Source: Cristatella mucedo
Taxonomy: Eukaryota > Bryozoa > Phylactolaemata > Cristatellidae
NCBI GenBank assembly: GCA_009760855.2
Contig: WPIO01000001.1
Location: 17,932,501 to 17,996,500 of the forward strand
Direction of reading: 5' to 3'
DNA length: 64,000 bases
Under the pieces are notes generated by a model. That model ran no database searches, was not told where the DNA came from, and saw only the letters and a list, made by a program, of their open reading frames with translations. This document shows positions 35,066 through 47,155 of this stretch, piece after piece. Numbering within the stretch: the first letter of the stretch is position 1; each line of letters starts with the position of its first letter. A program made the position numbers and the translations under genes.

Positions 35066-38000
35066 GACAGCAAGCGGACCGTGTGCCATGAAAAATAGCG
35101 TGTTGGTCTCGAAAATATTTTCCGCGTCTTCTAGTCGAAACTAATAAAAGCTACGGGCTCACATTCTGCCCTCATCTACCAAGCCTCCCCCTCTCTTTGA
35201 AAATCACAACCGCCAGCCCATGCGGCTTGGTGCAGTCCAGTCCCGATGAAATCACAGTGTAATGTACTAACCGAATAGGAAAAACGGCTATTTGAGTTCA
35301 AAGACACATTTTCGGTGTGCCACAGACAGTCTGTAAGCAAATGCAAGCGCAACTTACGCGGAGTACATCTACGCGCAGCCTATTCAAGGTCACGTCCTTG
35401 TAATTCAATTTTAGCGAGTCCATTCCTGAGGTCTTCCCGTGTGTTCTCGAAAAGTTCACCTCACGGTCGTAGGAAACGGGTCGAGAAAAACCGCCGTTGG
35501 TTTTACCCTTCTGTCTAGAAAGTTCGTCTATAGGTGCCGCGGGAGCAATTCTTGTGACGGACAGGTCGCTTGGAGGTGCTGCAGAGTGGTGAGGGCGCGA
35601 CGTCTGTGTCACCGCATGCGGTACGTACTTGCAGGCCATGGATTCACGCCGTGCAGTTTTGTCGTGTCCACGGCGTTTGCTCAAGTGTTGGAGTTCGGGC
35701 TCAGTTCGGAAGACTTCGGACTGCATGAGATCCAGGGTATTTTTTTATTATACATTTGCACAGATACACTCACGCATTCGAAATACCGTTTTCATCAGCT
35801 CTGATTTGCAGTGTGCAGGCGAAATCAATCGCTATCGGCCGCCAGAGCTTGGTCGGGCTCTTTCCGCAACTCGATAGATGCCGCCGCACACTAACTGGGC
35901 GCAGTTTGTCTCTCGGCAGCTGCTTGTTTTTCGCTATTTTTTCACTGCCTAATGGCGAAGCGTGTACTCGGCGGTTTTCTATGCGTAATTAATTCACGCG
36001 ACGGCTTCTGCCGCGAGCCCTTTGTCTCGATTGGACCACACTTCGTTGCCGGCCGTAGCTTCGCTAGCCCTTCTAGTTGCGCATGCATTGCAGCTAGTGC
36101 CAAGCAAGCAGTGGAGTCGTAGTCGCCACGACTGGTAACGTGCATAGTAGCGAGCTGCATCGCCTTGTAATAGCATGAGGTGCGGCTTTGTGAACAGCCC
36201 GATTGAAGCCATGCTTACATTCGGTAGGCAATACTACTGTAAATGTACCACGATTGTCTTGTTGGCAGCAGGTACGTACAGCCTGAAAGTTGGAAAGCTT
36301 GCTGCAGGGAAAGTGACTATTAAATGGTACTTAATGCTAGTAGAAAGGTATACAGTAGTGCACGTCCTTATTGTAGTTCTTCGAATTTGTTGTTAAGACT
36401 CGCTCTCTCAGTAGTTTTGAAGTAACTTTGACGCTTGCGGTTATGCCTGACATACTTCTGTTCTGTGCGGTAAGTTTGAGTGGCTGTTGGTGCGCGCACG
36501 GTGACCGAAGCGTTCAACTCATGCAGTCCTCTGCACGGGCTGGCGCGATATAGAGGACTGAAGACCCTGATGATCTCACGGGCTATTGGTATATCTATAT
36601 AAGAATAGGCCTTTTGGCTGTGGGAGGGGCAAGCGAGTCTATCTTCTCCAAATTTAGGGAGAAGAGGCAGCGGGTGGGATTCGTGTTGTAGGTGCCGAGT
36701 TTGCATTATGAGCTCACAGATGTGTTGAGACGACATCGAGAAACTACACCGCTGCTGGCTTATTGACCTGGCTTGTAACGTTAAATCGGCTGGCATCTCA
36801 TTCACTCTATCACGATATAGTGCGCCGAGTGTGGCTGAGCACTGGCTAGACATGCCATGTGGGGTTGCCAGGTTCGATCCTGGGCACCTCCAATACCTTG
36901 TGGTGGAAGGATAGCATGCAGATTTTTCAGCACGAACTATTAGTCTGGGTGCTTGCTTGATAAACTCCTATTTAAGTGCTTTTTAATCGAGTTGAAGTTT
37001 TGTGGATATGCTCAACGAATTATACGGCTGCCAGGAGATAGTGATTTGCCCGAACACCCTCGCCATGTCATTTTAGCGCATTGGACAATCAAATGGAACC
37101 TCAACATGTGCCAGGTCAGCGAGTGGTGCCAGAAGTTTCAGTTTTCACAAGGAATTCCGTGTTTGTGGAAAATAGCAGGTGCAAAATCAGTATTGGTCGA
37201 ATAGATGTAAATAACATCATGCTAAATGAGCTTCTTTGGCAATCTCTTTCGTTCTTTATTTTGCTGTAGCACCATTACACCAGTGCAATGTAAGATTTAC
37301 ACAATTTGCGAAAAGTCACTCGAAAAAATACACCAAGGACTGCATCTGGTACTTAATAAGAAACGGTTGATGTTTTGGATGCAAGGGTCTGCCCATTCAC
37401 AGCAATAGGCAGGGTATGGTTTCACAAACTGCACACATTTTTTGTTAGATGAGACCAACCGTATAGGCTGTCTTCTTTGGGATTATGAGAGAGCAGTTTT
37501 GTGCATGCTGGCTGCTATTATACACCAAGCTTTTAAAAAAAAATATGCTAATTTAAAGCAATCGCAATTCATTGTTAATCTGAAATAGGGCTTGGTTAAT
37601 TTTTTGATTCTACCATGGTATAAGTTCCTTGTGTCTGGCCGAACACTGTTTGGCAAAGGGTTGTGCATGCGCACGTTTGTAACAAAGCCTGGTCCTTGCT
37701 GAGAAATATACATTGCAGTTGCAGAGATGTTGATCTCTAAAAAACCACACTCGGAACATCCAGAATATCTCAGGGTGCATCCTTTTGGTGACACTACAAT
37801 GCAAATAGCCTGGAACTCACTCCCGACTGACGTTTAGGTATCCCTGATCCTTGCCTTGGCTCAGGGTGGGGGTTTCCCATGAATCGATGAGGCCCCACCG
37901 AAAAATTCCTGCAAACTGAAGGTAGATAGTTTCTCAAGCATGTGAATCACCACAGCTAATTATCGTAGCAAGACCAAAGTGTCCTGGCAATCCGTGATCA

Positions 38001-39249
38001 CACAAATTTGAAAATAAAAGTGTTTGGCCTGAAATAACACAAAATCCAGAATTAAGACCAACGGAGGCATTTTTCCACATCTGTGCTTGCTATATTGATG
38101 GTCAGTACTGGGTGAGCGGCAAAAACGCAGTTCTCTGTACCGGCTGGCTTGTGAGGTTGATGCCATTCTCTGGCTATCGGAAGAAGTACCCTACAGTTTG
38201 CATCGAGTCAATGCAATGTAGACATGGCCAGGTTTTGGAGGCTGTACATATTGCAGTATTGTTTAAAATTTTCTTTCTTCTGACTTTGCTCCTAAACACA
38301 CTCAAGAGCATTCTCATGGTGCCCTCACATTTTGTTTTGTTAATATCTTGTGGTGTAACCGAGATTAGGCTTATAATCTCCGGATGGGGATCTATACAAC
38401 TGTGCAAACTAGGAGAGCTTTTATAATCCTCAGTGAAAATTAACAAACATGATTTGATTTAGAAAATTGTTGAATAAGCATGAAAACTAAGGCAATGCTG
38501 TCATCCATAGAACATTTCCACAGTCAAGACCAACCTTTCATGCATGCCTTGGATGTAAGTTGGGCAGTCTTTCTACTTAAGAAGCTGTTCAGGCAGTATT
38601 TGTTAATGTTTTTATGTATCATGCAGCTTATGAGGACGGTATAGCATAAGGATAAATTCTATTAACTTTTGTTAAACTGTGTACTAGCAAAATTGTAAGC
38701 AAGAGCAAGTGTTAAAGCAGTATCATCTCTACAGTAAAAATAATGGCCGATCTCACCAAATGTGAAATTTAGGGTTCTGCTTGTTGTAGCCAAAAATGGT
38801 ACCGACCTGAAAAGCCAGTCCCAACTGAGTGCCCACCGATTAAGGCAAACACCGATCTGGAAGACAGGATTCCTTGGGTGGTGTGTAATTCTGGATCATT
38901 GGTCTTTATTAAGTCAAAGCAGCATTAATTTCCTTTCCCATTGGTCGCAGGTTGCCTTTTTCTCGGGTTTTGGAATCACATGTAAGTAATGGGCTATTTG
39001 CACATGCTAGGAGCCATTTACCTCCAGTTTTGTAAGGATTCACCAAACAAATCTCGAATTCTCCGAGTCCAGCCGTACTTAATTGATAAGAATATCTTTT
39101 AGCCTCCCCCCCCCCCCCCCCCCGACCTTGCATATCAAAGTTGCTAGTGACCACCAGGTAGCACCGATAGTTTAGTTTGCATGGACAATCATTGCTTTCT
39201 GGTTTGTCGTATTATCTTTATTGTCTTGTGTTTAATTTTTCTGTTTAAT
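35066..39249. other. No gene seen; possible promoter near 35.3-36.2 kb
   Basis: 35300-36170 is richer in CG dinucleotides than its flanks and lies about 4 kb before the four-exon gene, so it may hold that gene's promoter and a non-coding exon (a donor-like CAGCAG|GTACGT occurs at 36271). 36900-39100 is AT-rich without features apart from a poly-C run at 39108-39123. Confidence 0.35.
36824..36892 (+). other. tRNA-like element
   Basis: GTGGCTGAGC followed about 30 bases on by a perfect B box, GGTTCGATCC. Acceptor-stem ends pair poorly, so this is a tRNA pseudogene or a SINE head rather than a working tRNA. Confidence 0.4.
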
Positions 39250-39701
39250 CAAGCCCTCCCCTGTTGCGAAGCAAGCCCGGTCTGTTGAATGCAATGTTTT
39301 TTGTTTGCTATTCATTTGCAACCTACTGTGAACCTTAGTGCGACAATTCTTGCCAAATTAGGCTATCATTTCTCCTGGCTGTAATAATACAAATATATAC
39401 AAATATGTTAAAACTGTAGAGTCCTTGCATCATAAACTGCCGTTATGTTACACTGGAAGGGTCAATTTGGCATTAAACAAGCCCTCCCCTGTTGCGAAGC
39501 AAGCCCGGTCTGTTGAATGCAATGTTTTTTGTTTGCTATTCATTTGCAACCTACTGTGAACCTTAGTGCGACAATTCTTGCCAAATTAGGCTATCATTTC
39601 TCCTGGCTGTAATAATACAAATATATACAAATATGTTAAAACTGTAGAGTCCTTGCATCATAAACTGCCGTTATGTTACACTGGAACGGTCAATTTGGCA
39701 T
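39250..39701. repeat. Direct tandem duplication of 228 bases
   Basis: The units start at 39250 and 39478 (CAAGCCCTCCCCTGTTGCGA in both). They match throughout apart from one base near the end (GGAAGGGTC versus GGAACGGTC). Confidence 0.95.
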
Positions 39702-40053
39702 ACTGCTTAAGTACATAACACTTATAGGAAGTGATACAGCTAGTTGTGTCTGGCTTTTTGATGTCGAGTTCAAGCTCTGAATGAATGCCACAATTTCAGG
39801 GTGCCTGAATTCAGTTATATCGCCATGGCACTTCACATGCTCCTGCATGCTGCACCTCAGCATTGATGTGCCTAGACTTCGTGTAGGGACCATATTCTTA
39901 GTAGCTGGTATCTGCTGCTATGCATTGGATTTTGCAGTCATTCTGCTGATACCAGTGTAATCAGCTATTGCCAAGCTTCGCTTGTAATGCTCTCTGCCAC
40001 CGGAGACTTCTAAGAGCAGCATCCAAAAGGATATTTGTTTTGTAATTGGAGTC

Positions 40054-40469
40054 ATGTTTGGCGTAAACGCTGCCTGGTGGAATGCAGCTGCTAACCCTCT
40101 GGTGCCGTGTAACCAGCAACGACCGTGCATGGCTGCTGAGCACATGGCTCCAGTACAGTCGGCCTCCAGTACTGGTGCCCCTCCTCTGTCACATGTACTG
40201 AACTCTGATGGTAGACTCAGCCAAGAGGTGCTTCAGCATCAGAGTCAGCAGCCGTCATACCTTGCACCAAGTATGCTGGATGATCTGGCGGTGGGCAGCG
40301 AAAGGCTCATCTACGAGCAAGGTGGATATACCTCAGCAAGCACGCAACTACCGTCTCAAAGCCCTGCCCTAGGAAGTGTTGGTAGTGAGAACCTAAAGAC
40401 TGCCCAGTTTCATGGTTTGCCGCTTTTCAGTCAGATGCAACCAAAAGACTCGTATGGCCTTTCGGTTTT
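40054..40469 (+). CDS. Unrecognised four-exon gene, coding exon 1
   Basis: An open frame from ATG at 40054 (MFGVNAAWWNAAANPLVPCN) to a textbook donor TTTT|GTAAGTAAC, ending in phase 2. The 138 encoded residues are rich in Ser, Gln, Pro and Leu, with no signal peptide, membrane segment or zinc pattern, and so look like a disordered cytoplasmic or nuclear region. An in-frame TAA lies upstream. Alternatively the exon starts at the acceptor GGAATGCAG near 40088. Function unknown. The model is believed because the next three exons match it in phase. Confidence 0.6.
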
Positions 40470-41555
40470 GTAAGTAACTGTCAGAGCTGCAGCAATGCGA
40501 CCTACGTAATCTGCATCTCCGTGAAGAAGGTGCTTTGCGCTGTGAGGTAACCATCACAATATATGTGCAAAAATGTTTGCTATGATTTTAGGCACAATCA
40601 GTTGAATTTTAAGAGGAAACATGCGATACATGATCTGGATAAGTAAGTTTTTAAACGGCTTTGTTACTTTGATGTATTGTTTTTATAAGCTTTCTCTTTA
40701 TATTAATGCATATGACTCCGGTTTTGTAATTTTCTAAGGTTGTCACAATGGTTGTGTTGGTATGTTACCTACATCTAGCTTTGGAGTCACAGATGCAATC
40801 CTGAGAATTTCATCCCCGAGAACATATGCTTTCTTTTTAGTGCTACGACATGATACCTCTTTGGATACTCAGTGACCATTCAACCTCAATGTATATGTGC
40901 ACACTCGATCCCAACAGTAGGATGGCCAAAAATTACTCGAGTTATTACTGTAGAGGCTCTGATTATGCTGGAGCCAGGAATTAAGTTCCCTTTTATTAAC
41001 TATTGGATTAGTAAATACAATTGCGCTGAAGGGCCGGTTAGATTAAATACTTCCAAAAATACCCAAATTCTCGTAAAATAAAAAAGGTCTGCCAGTTTAG
41101 ACCATCGAAGATTTACGGGTGCAGTAGTATTTGTGCGATCCCTAAGGCTGTGCACTAGCTGCTACAACAGAGTGGACACATGAAGCAACTAAATTTCCAG
41201 AGATTTTGTTCATATTCAAGGAGTCGAATTATATTAAATCCCGAAAAATCAAGTTACTATTTTTAATATAATAAAATCGCATAGTAAAGCCACTGTTTGA
41301 TGAAATCGGAAAAGAGCAAGTGCAGGCAAAGTTAATAGATAGGGATGATGAGTTGGGAGCTCCACGATGGGTCTTGAACGATGGGCCTACACCGAGCTGC
41401 CTTTACGTGGGTACTCATGAAGATGGTACATTTTTGAAGGATTTTTGGTCTGTTTTGCTCCAGCAAGAGGTTGCAATAAATCTTGTGTGTGGAGAAGGAA
41501 ACGAATTGGATTCATAGGTTTAGGAGGCTACTAAAATAGGCTCGCTTGCATTCTC

Positions 41556-41694
41556 GCCGAGCTGGTTTGGTCTAGCGGTTAAGGTGCTCGCCCCGACCAA
41601 GGTCTGACTGAGGTGGTAGGCTCGAGCCCCGAGGCACATGTGAAGCGCCTGAATAAAGATTTAAGTTCTCTTGGGGTGCTATATAAATGAATTT
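41556..41694 (+). mobile_element. SINE family B, best-preserved copy
   Basis: GAGCTGGTTTGGTCTAGCGG (A box), GTAGGCTCGAGCCCCGAGGC (B box) and a complete tail ending GGGGTGCTATATAAATGAAT. Inside intron 1 of the four-exon gene. Confidence 0.87.
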
Positions 41695-43577
41695 AAAATT
41701 CTTGCAAGAGTAAGAAGTCTGCTTCGTCAGCATTAGAATGATTTAGGTCATTGCTGTGGTTTACTGACCGAAATCACATGGAAACTTGAGTGGTATGTAG
41801 TTTCAAGCAATGACGACGATAAGAAAAGTTGGATAACTAGTCAGAAACTTTTGAGTACCTGCGAAACTCTTCCCAAAGCTGACAGAAGTAAAGGTTAAAG
41901 GCGATGTTGTGGGACCACAGATAAGGAGATCGTTGAATGCAACGAATTAGAAAAAGCTCTCTAGCAAGTAGACGGCAGCTTGGACCAGCTCCGTCGAAGT
42001 AGATGGGGGGCTTCCTAGGCAATTAGAAGGTGGCAAACAAATTTAGGGCTGGTTGAGGCTATGTTGAAGAACTACAGCACAATAAGATGCAATTATCCTT
42101 CAAAATCCAATCCTGATGCCCATCCTAATATATATAAAGAGAACAAAAAGACAGTAAGGGGAGCAAGGCGACTGCTTCCACTAGGATATACTGGACTTGT
42201 GGACGTTGCTACCAAAGACAGTATAACAAGAACATGATGGAAAAGTACATTTGGGCTGATTCATAATAGTGGTTTACGGTATAATTGTAAAACTCGAACA
42301 AATGCTTAATTTTTAGTCTCATTTCTGTTCGACCAAAGTATAAATACACGTTGATTTCGATTCATTTGTTGTTTTTCTAATTGAATGTGAACCAGGAGAT
42401 CGGAATTTGTCAGTTTTTCTCATTGGAAAATTGGTTATTGTTGTCCTGATCCCAAAAGCAAGTTTTTTATGCAGAGCAATTGCAATTTTCTGTATTTCTT
42501 AGGTTTCAGCAATTGCAAAATAGCATTCACTTGAGAACAAAAATCGTGAAACATAGTGTAACCTATGCAGAGCCCAAAACACGCCTTGCAGGTTTATGGA
42601 GTGGCAAGAAAACTAGTGGTACTGGTTCTGGTAGATGAAACCATATTAGCCTCCAAACCCAGCCAGCATCAAAGACTAAATTTGTCTTGCTTTGCTAACA
42701 CTCGTTCTTCAAAAAATGACATTTACTTATCGAGATTGTTGCCTGCTTAGTTGTTTCTGAACCTCCATGTCACTGATAGGGCAAAATAGCCCACATTTTC
42801 AGGTTTTCCGAATGGAGGTCACACATTGCATGTTCACTTTGATTTTAATTTGAGAAGCAGCTCTCCATCGGTATTTGCTAGTTACAAAGGCCCATTTCCT
42901 TCGGTTTTTGGGCATCGGTCGGGAATTACTAATTCAGGGTGTAACACTCAGTCTTAGTAGTCTATTTGGTGGCACTGGTTAGCCTTCAATTTTGTTTGCC
43001 CTGCCCATTTTGGGAACTTTGGGAGTTGTGATAGTTGTAATAGTAAACCTTGAACAGTAAGATCAAAATTGGCTCACTACTTACACTCCTGGAAAGTCTT
43101 GTTCCACCACTAAATGCACGATATGGTCAAACACGAGCCGGACATGCAAGCACTCCTCTTGAAATCAGTAAACCGTTACTGCTGCAGTAAAAATGGACCA
43201 GCTGCAGCTCGTAGTTAATGCCCTGTGCATGTTAAAATGGAAAAACACCTTGCGGTTGCTTTGGAGTTCGGCCATTTAACATTGCCTTTCCAAGGACTAA
43301 CAAGCATTTTTTTAGCATTCTACTTCGTACGAGCTCTCTTGTATCTACGGATTCGCTGCAGGAATGAGGGGACAGTTTCTTTGACCCCTCGACTGAAGGC
43401 TGGCATCTTGCGGCACGTTTTGGAGCCAAGTCTGAGTGGCCAAGTGTAGGAGGTTACACGACTCAACAGCTCCACAAAAAGACAACTGCAGACCTTGTGT
43501 GAAATGGGCCTGAGCACCCAAGAAATTGCGAGGACTTAAAATTAAATCAGGCATATATCAGGTATCAGGCATATATC

Positions 43578-43622
<45 letters not shown>
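43578..43622. repeat. (TA)n microsatellite
   Basis: About 45 bases TA. Flanked by repeats of ATCAGGCAT/ATCAGGTAT. Confidence 0.95.
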
Positions 43623-43623
<1 letters not shown>

Positions 43624-44366
43624 TAAATCAGGCATCTGGTAAAAAAAGGCTGGTATTCCAAGTGCTAGCATACTCTTCTGGGTTACTGTTACAGTTGGCA
43701 GTAGGGCAATGGCACGAAGTGCACAGCAGCAGCTTCCTAGAGGTTTTCCTCTGAAGCAGCTGTCCGAGTCTGTCGCTTGACCTAAATCTCTTAGGTCCTC
43801 TTTATTATTGGTCCGAACGCTTTCTGAGGTCCGATTCTTTCCCTGCTGCGACTGCAGAAGATCTGCTTAGACGGCTTCTGTTCTACCAGGGTAATATTAC
43901 CTCAGACACTTGTCATAGGCTGGCAAACTCTGTGCCTTGGCTTATAAGGGAGATTCTTAAAAACCGCCGAGGCCCCACCTATTGAATTATTTGCCTTATT
44001 TTGTATGCAGCATGTAGTGTGAACAAAATTACGTTTTTTATGCCAAATGGAAAGTCATCTTCATGCTCCAGGTGGGCGTCACCATACTCGATGGAACAAG
44101 ACTTCAGGGAAGGAATGTTTATTCATCGAGTACGATTCGATAATTCTCGAGTTTTTCTCATAGGTATGCATTTCCCTTTTGCCTTTCTCCCCATTTCATA
44201 TATCGGCCTGTTTGAAGTACATCTCTAGATCTCATTGCTATGAACTGCTCAGAGTTCGTAGCACTTTGCATCGAACATTTTCACGCATCAGGACTCGGTC
44301 GAGCGAATAGAATTGCAAAGGCCAGGACTTCAAGTTCCGTGTTGTTGAGTGCAGTGGAGTACATTG

Positions 44367-44437
44367 TCTCGGTAGCTCAATCGGCAGAGCACTGGCCCAG
44401 AAAACCGGTGGTTTTGGGATCGGTCTTGGCTCGGTGT
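44367..44437 (+). other. tRNA-like element or tRNA pseudogene
   Basis: GGTAGCTCAATCGGCAGAGC is a good D-arm/A box. An anticodon-arm-like CTGGCCCAGAAAACCGG follows. The T-arm (GGGATCGGTCTTGG) does not match the B box. It lacks the body of either SINE family. Confidence 0.45.
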
Positions 44438-44849
44438 GCGCAATTTCTACACTAATCCCTGCAGTTGACAGCAATCTGTCGTTCTGATTTTAAAATGAAC
44501 GAAACATCATGAAGCGCTTGCAGTTTCTGCAGACCTTTTGATTTTTTCTGGAAATTAAGTTTATAGCTGTTATTAACCACACTGTTATTGACCACGGAAT
44601 CAGATTATTTATAGTATTCAGTTAAGCTGAGCAAGGGAACACTGCTTACCTTTGCCATTTACACAGGCTTCTACCACCGGCTAGCTGATTTAAGTTTCAT
44701 CTCTTTTTAAGAGGCACACGTTTCCATATTTTTTTGTCCAGTTGTGCCTAAACATTCTTTCAGTGGAAGCCATGGGTAGTTGGATTGTGAGCAGAAGCTT
44801 TCACGTTCTTGTGTGCTGTGAAAAGATGGCTGTGGTTTAAATTTTGCAG

Positions 44850-45080
44850 TGCCGACACTGTGCCTTACAAGATGCGTGCTACCGACGAAAATATGGCCGC
44901 TCGGCTACAGGGGCTCTGTCTTAGTCGACAGTATGCTGATGCCGATGACACTACCACTGCTGCTGCCTTTGCCGGCACTACTGGTGCTGCTGCTTTACCT
45001 GCCTTTGCAAGCAAGCAGGTTCCTCTATGCGATGCTTTGAATGATCGTGGATGGAAGAAGTTCCACGAGGTTGAACAGAG
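44850..45080 (+). CDS. Unrecognised four-exon gene, coding exon 2
   Basis: Acceptor AATTTTGCAG before 44850 and donor CAGAG|GTATGT after 45080, 231 bases, phase 2 on both sides. It encodes a short motif, ATDENMAARLQGLCLSRQY, then an Ala/Thr-rich spacer and LNDRGWKKFHEVEQR. The motif recalls the EENMATHFSQLSL segment of vertebrate HCFC1R1 (host cell factor C1 regulator 1), which works in nuclear export of HCF-1. The likeness is short and from memory, so it is only a lead. Confidence 0.6.
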
Positions 45081-45189
45081 GTATGTTCCCCTGACTTCCC
45101 TGCACACGCCTCCCCCAGCACTTCCACATGTGTAGATACATTGGGCATGGAGCCTTGCAGATTCCTGACGATCGCTTGATTAAACACTT

Positions 45190-45350
45190 GTACATGTAGT
45201 ACAGGGGTAAGGTGCTCACAGCTCACTACCGAGGTCGGTCAGTAAGGGATTGCCTGCTGCAAGCTAGGTGATAGCCAGCAATGCTCGCCTACGGATATGT
45301 AAACGAGACTGTTGAATTAGCTGACCTTTCCTCTACTTTACAGTACTGTA
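45190..45350 (+). mobile_element. SINE family A, B box region damaged
   Basis: AGGGGTAAGGTGCTCACAGC, then GGGATTGCCTGCTGCAAGCT and GACTGTTGAATTAGCTGACC. The central B box is lost by deletion. Confidence 0.7.
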
Positions 45351-46964
45351 CGAGTTAAGCTCATTCGCATTGATGAAAGGCCTCTATGCCTAGTAGCAAG
45401 CCTCACACAGTCGTTGCCCTCTTATCGTGTCCTATGTGGGGTTCAGTTTATTTAGCACCAGATTATTTGCCCCTAGCTGGTTTGCTGCAGAAAAAAACCC
45501 AACTGTTTTTGTTTATTTGGCTTTGTCGTGAAGACTCTATGTCCAAGTGATTTGGATAAATATTATGCATCCTGATTCAAGTGAGTTGTGAGCTTGGCAC
45601 AGCAGAAGTGATAGAAGTTGGTCTTGGCAGAGCCAAGAGAACCTAACCTAGTTAGACCGGTTCATATGCATTGCAAAGCTTGAGGCTGGCAGCACCGGCT
45701 GTCGGGCTCGAATAGCCATCTCAAACCGAATCCGCTGAACTCTAGATGCGTTTGAACCTCAAGTCTTCCATCAGAGTAGTTCGTATTCTGTAATGCCTTT
45801 ACAGTTTTTTATTTATCAGCCTCGGTCGAACCAATAGAAGAAATGTAGGTATTGGGCATTCCAGCCAGCCAGGCTTTATTGGTCTGTGCACTTCATGTAG
45901 TGTGTCGTGCAATTGGTAATCATTCGTTTTATCTCAACTGATATACCTCTCCTTATTTATTTTATGTCTTAAGTGCCATAGCTTTATGCTCCTAAGTGCA
46001 TGGCATGCACGTTAGCGTTAGCCTAGCATCATTTAATTGGGATCTTACAGGATTGGCATGCGCTCCTTTTCGTGGCCAATGCCGGAAGCCAATTGTGCAG
46101 CTATCAAAGCGTGATCTGTTGTTCTCGAGTTGTCTTGACATTAAATTCCTGAAAAAGAGGTAGCAAGGGGAGCCGGGCTTCATTCTTGAGGTAGTGCTGT
46201 GGCCTTTGCTTGGCACTCGTTCAGCACGTGTGATGATCTGCAGCTTGGAAGTAGCGCAGCTATTAATTAGTTGTGTGTTGCTGTCGGGTTGTCCTTGACG
46301 TTCTTGGGGGGAGGTCTGTAGCATTTCCTGTTCACTCGTTTTATACCCGTGCAATACAACAGTTAGCTGCATATTTTATTTTCATGTTGCAGTAATCTTC
46401 CGTTTTGAACGTCCAGCTTTGGAGGCCCGTAGGACATATTGCCCCTCCCTCTATTCTTGCGCTGCAATATCTTGTGGGGTGTACTAGCGCTATAAAAATT
46501 CAACTCTCAGTTAAGCCACATCATGTGCTTGTTTAAAAACATTTGTACCCTGAGGATCAAGATATAGCCTCAAATATTTCAGCATTTGATGGACTGCGGG
46601 CAAACAAAAAATTTCACCAAAACAGAATTCGTGTATGAATTAGCAATCTTTGTTACAAGTCAGGTATGCTACTGCCATTTTGTTAGCTGGTGCAAACATG
46701 CAAGATGTCCCTGTTTCTGGATTCTGACACAGTTGCCATTTTCAGAAGATATTTTTTAGCACCGTCCGAATACTGCGACTTGAGATTTACTGGATGTACC
46801 AAGTATTTCCGTCTCTAAAAATGTATCTCAACAACCGTATGCGGTTGTTGATTATCCGGTGTTTTCCCAGCAACCGTCAAGGGTTTAAAGGATGGTATTT
46901 TGAAAATGCCCAACCTTTGGTCTGATATATGATTCAAAATGTTTCAAGAAGTTGATTTTGCAAT

Positions 46965-47155
46965 AGATGGCGAGCCGTGATGGCACACTGGGTAAGGCAG
47001 TTGCTTTTCACGACCTTGGTCCCGAAGTCGTGGGTTCGAATCCTTCTATGGGCAATCCTTTATTGCCTCTGCAAGCTGCGGTGATAGCCGTAAAGGCTTT
47101 TCTGTCGCTATACAAAAGGGCTGTTTAATAAGCTAGTATTTTTTATTATTTTTGT
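46965..47155 (+). mobile_element. SINE family A, near complete
   Basis: GAGCCGTGATGGCACACTGG, B box GTCGTGGGTTCGAATCC, GGGCAATCCTTTATTGCC and GGCTGTTTAATAAGCTAG. In intron 2 of the four-exon gene. Confidence 0.87.

Larger units (their letters stand above)
40470..44849 (+). other. Intron 1 of the four-exon gene
   Basis: A 4380-bp AT-rich intron with GT-AG ends. It holds a SINE at 41556-41694, a (TA)n run at about 43578-43622 and a tRNA-like element at 44367-44437. A 65-codon frame at 41320-41517 has no supporting features. No other coding signal. Confidence 0.55.

Noticed and set aside
36368..36853. 161-codon minus-strand frame
   Set aside because: Runs into a tRNA-like element and shows no motif; possible chance frame.
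36824..36892. A functional tRNA gene
   Set aside because: Acceptor-stem halves do not pair and the D-arm is poor; kept only as a tRNA-like element.
37795..37850. Short match to the L2 coding end (AGCCTGGAACTCACTCCCGA)
   Set aside because: Only about 30 bases match; too short to call as an element.
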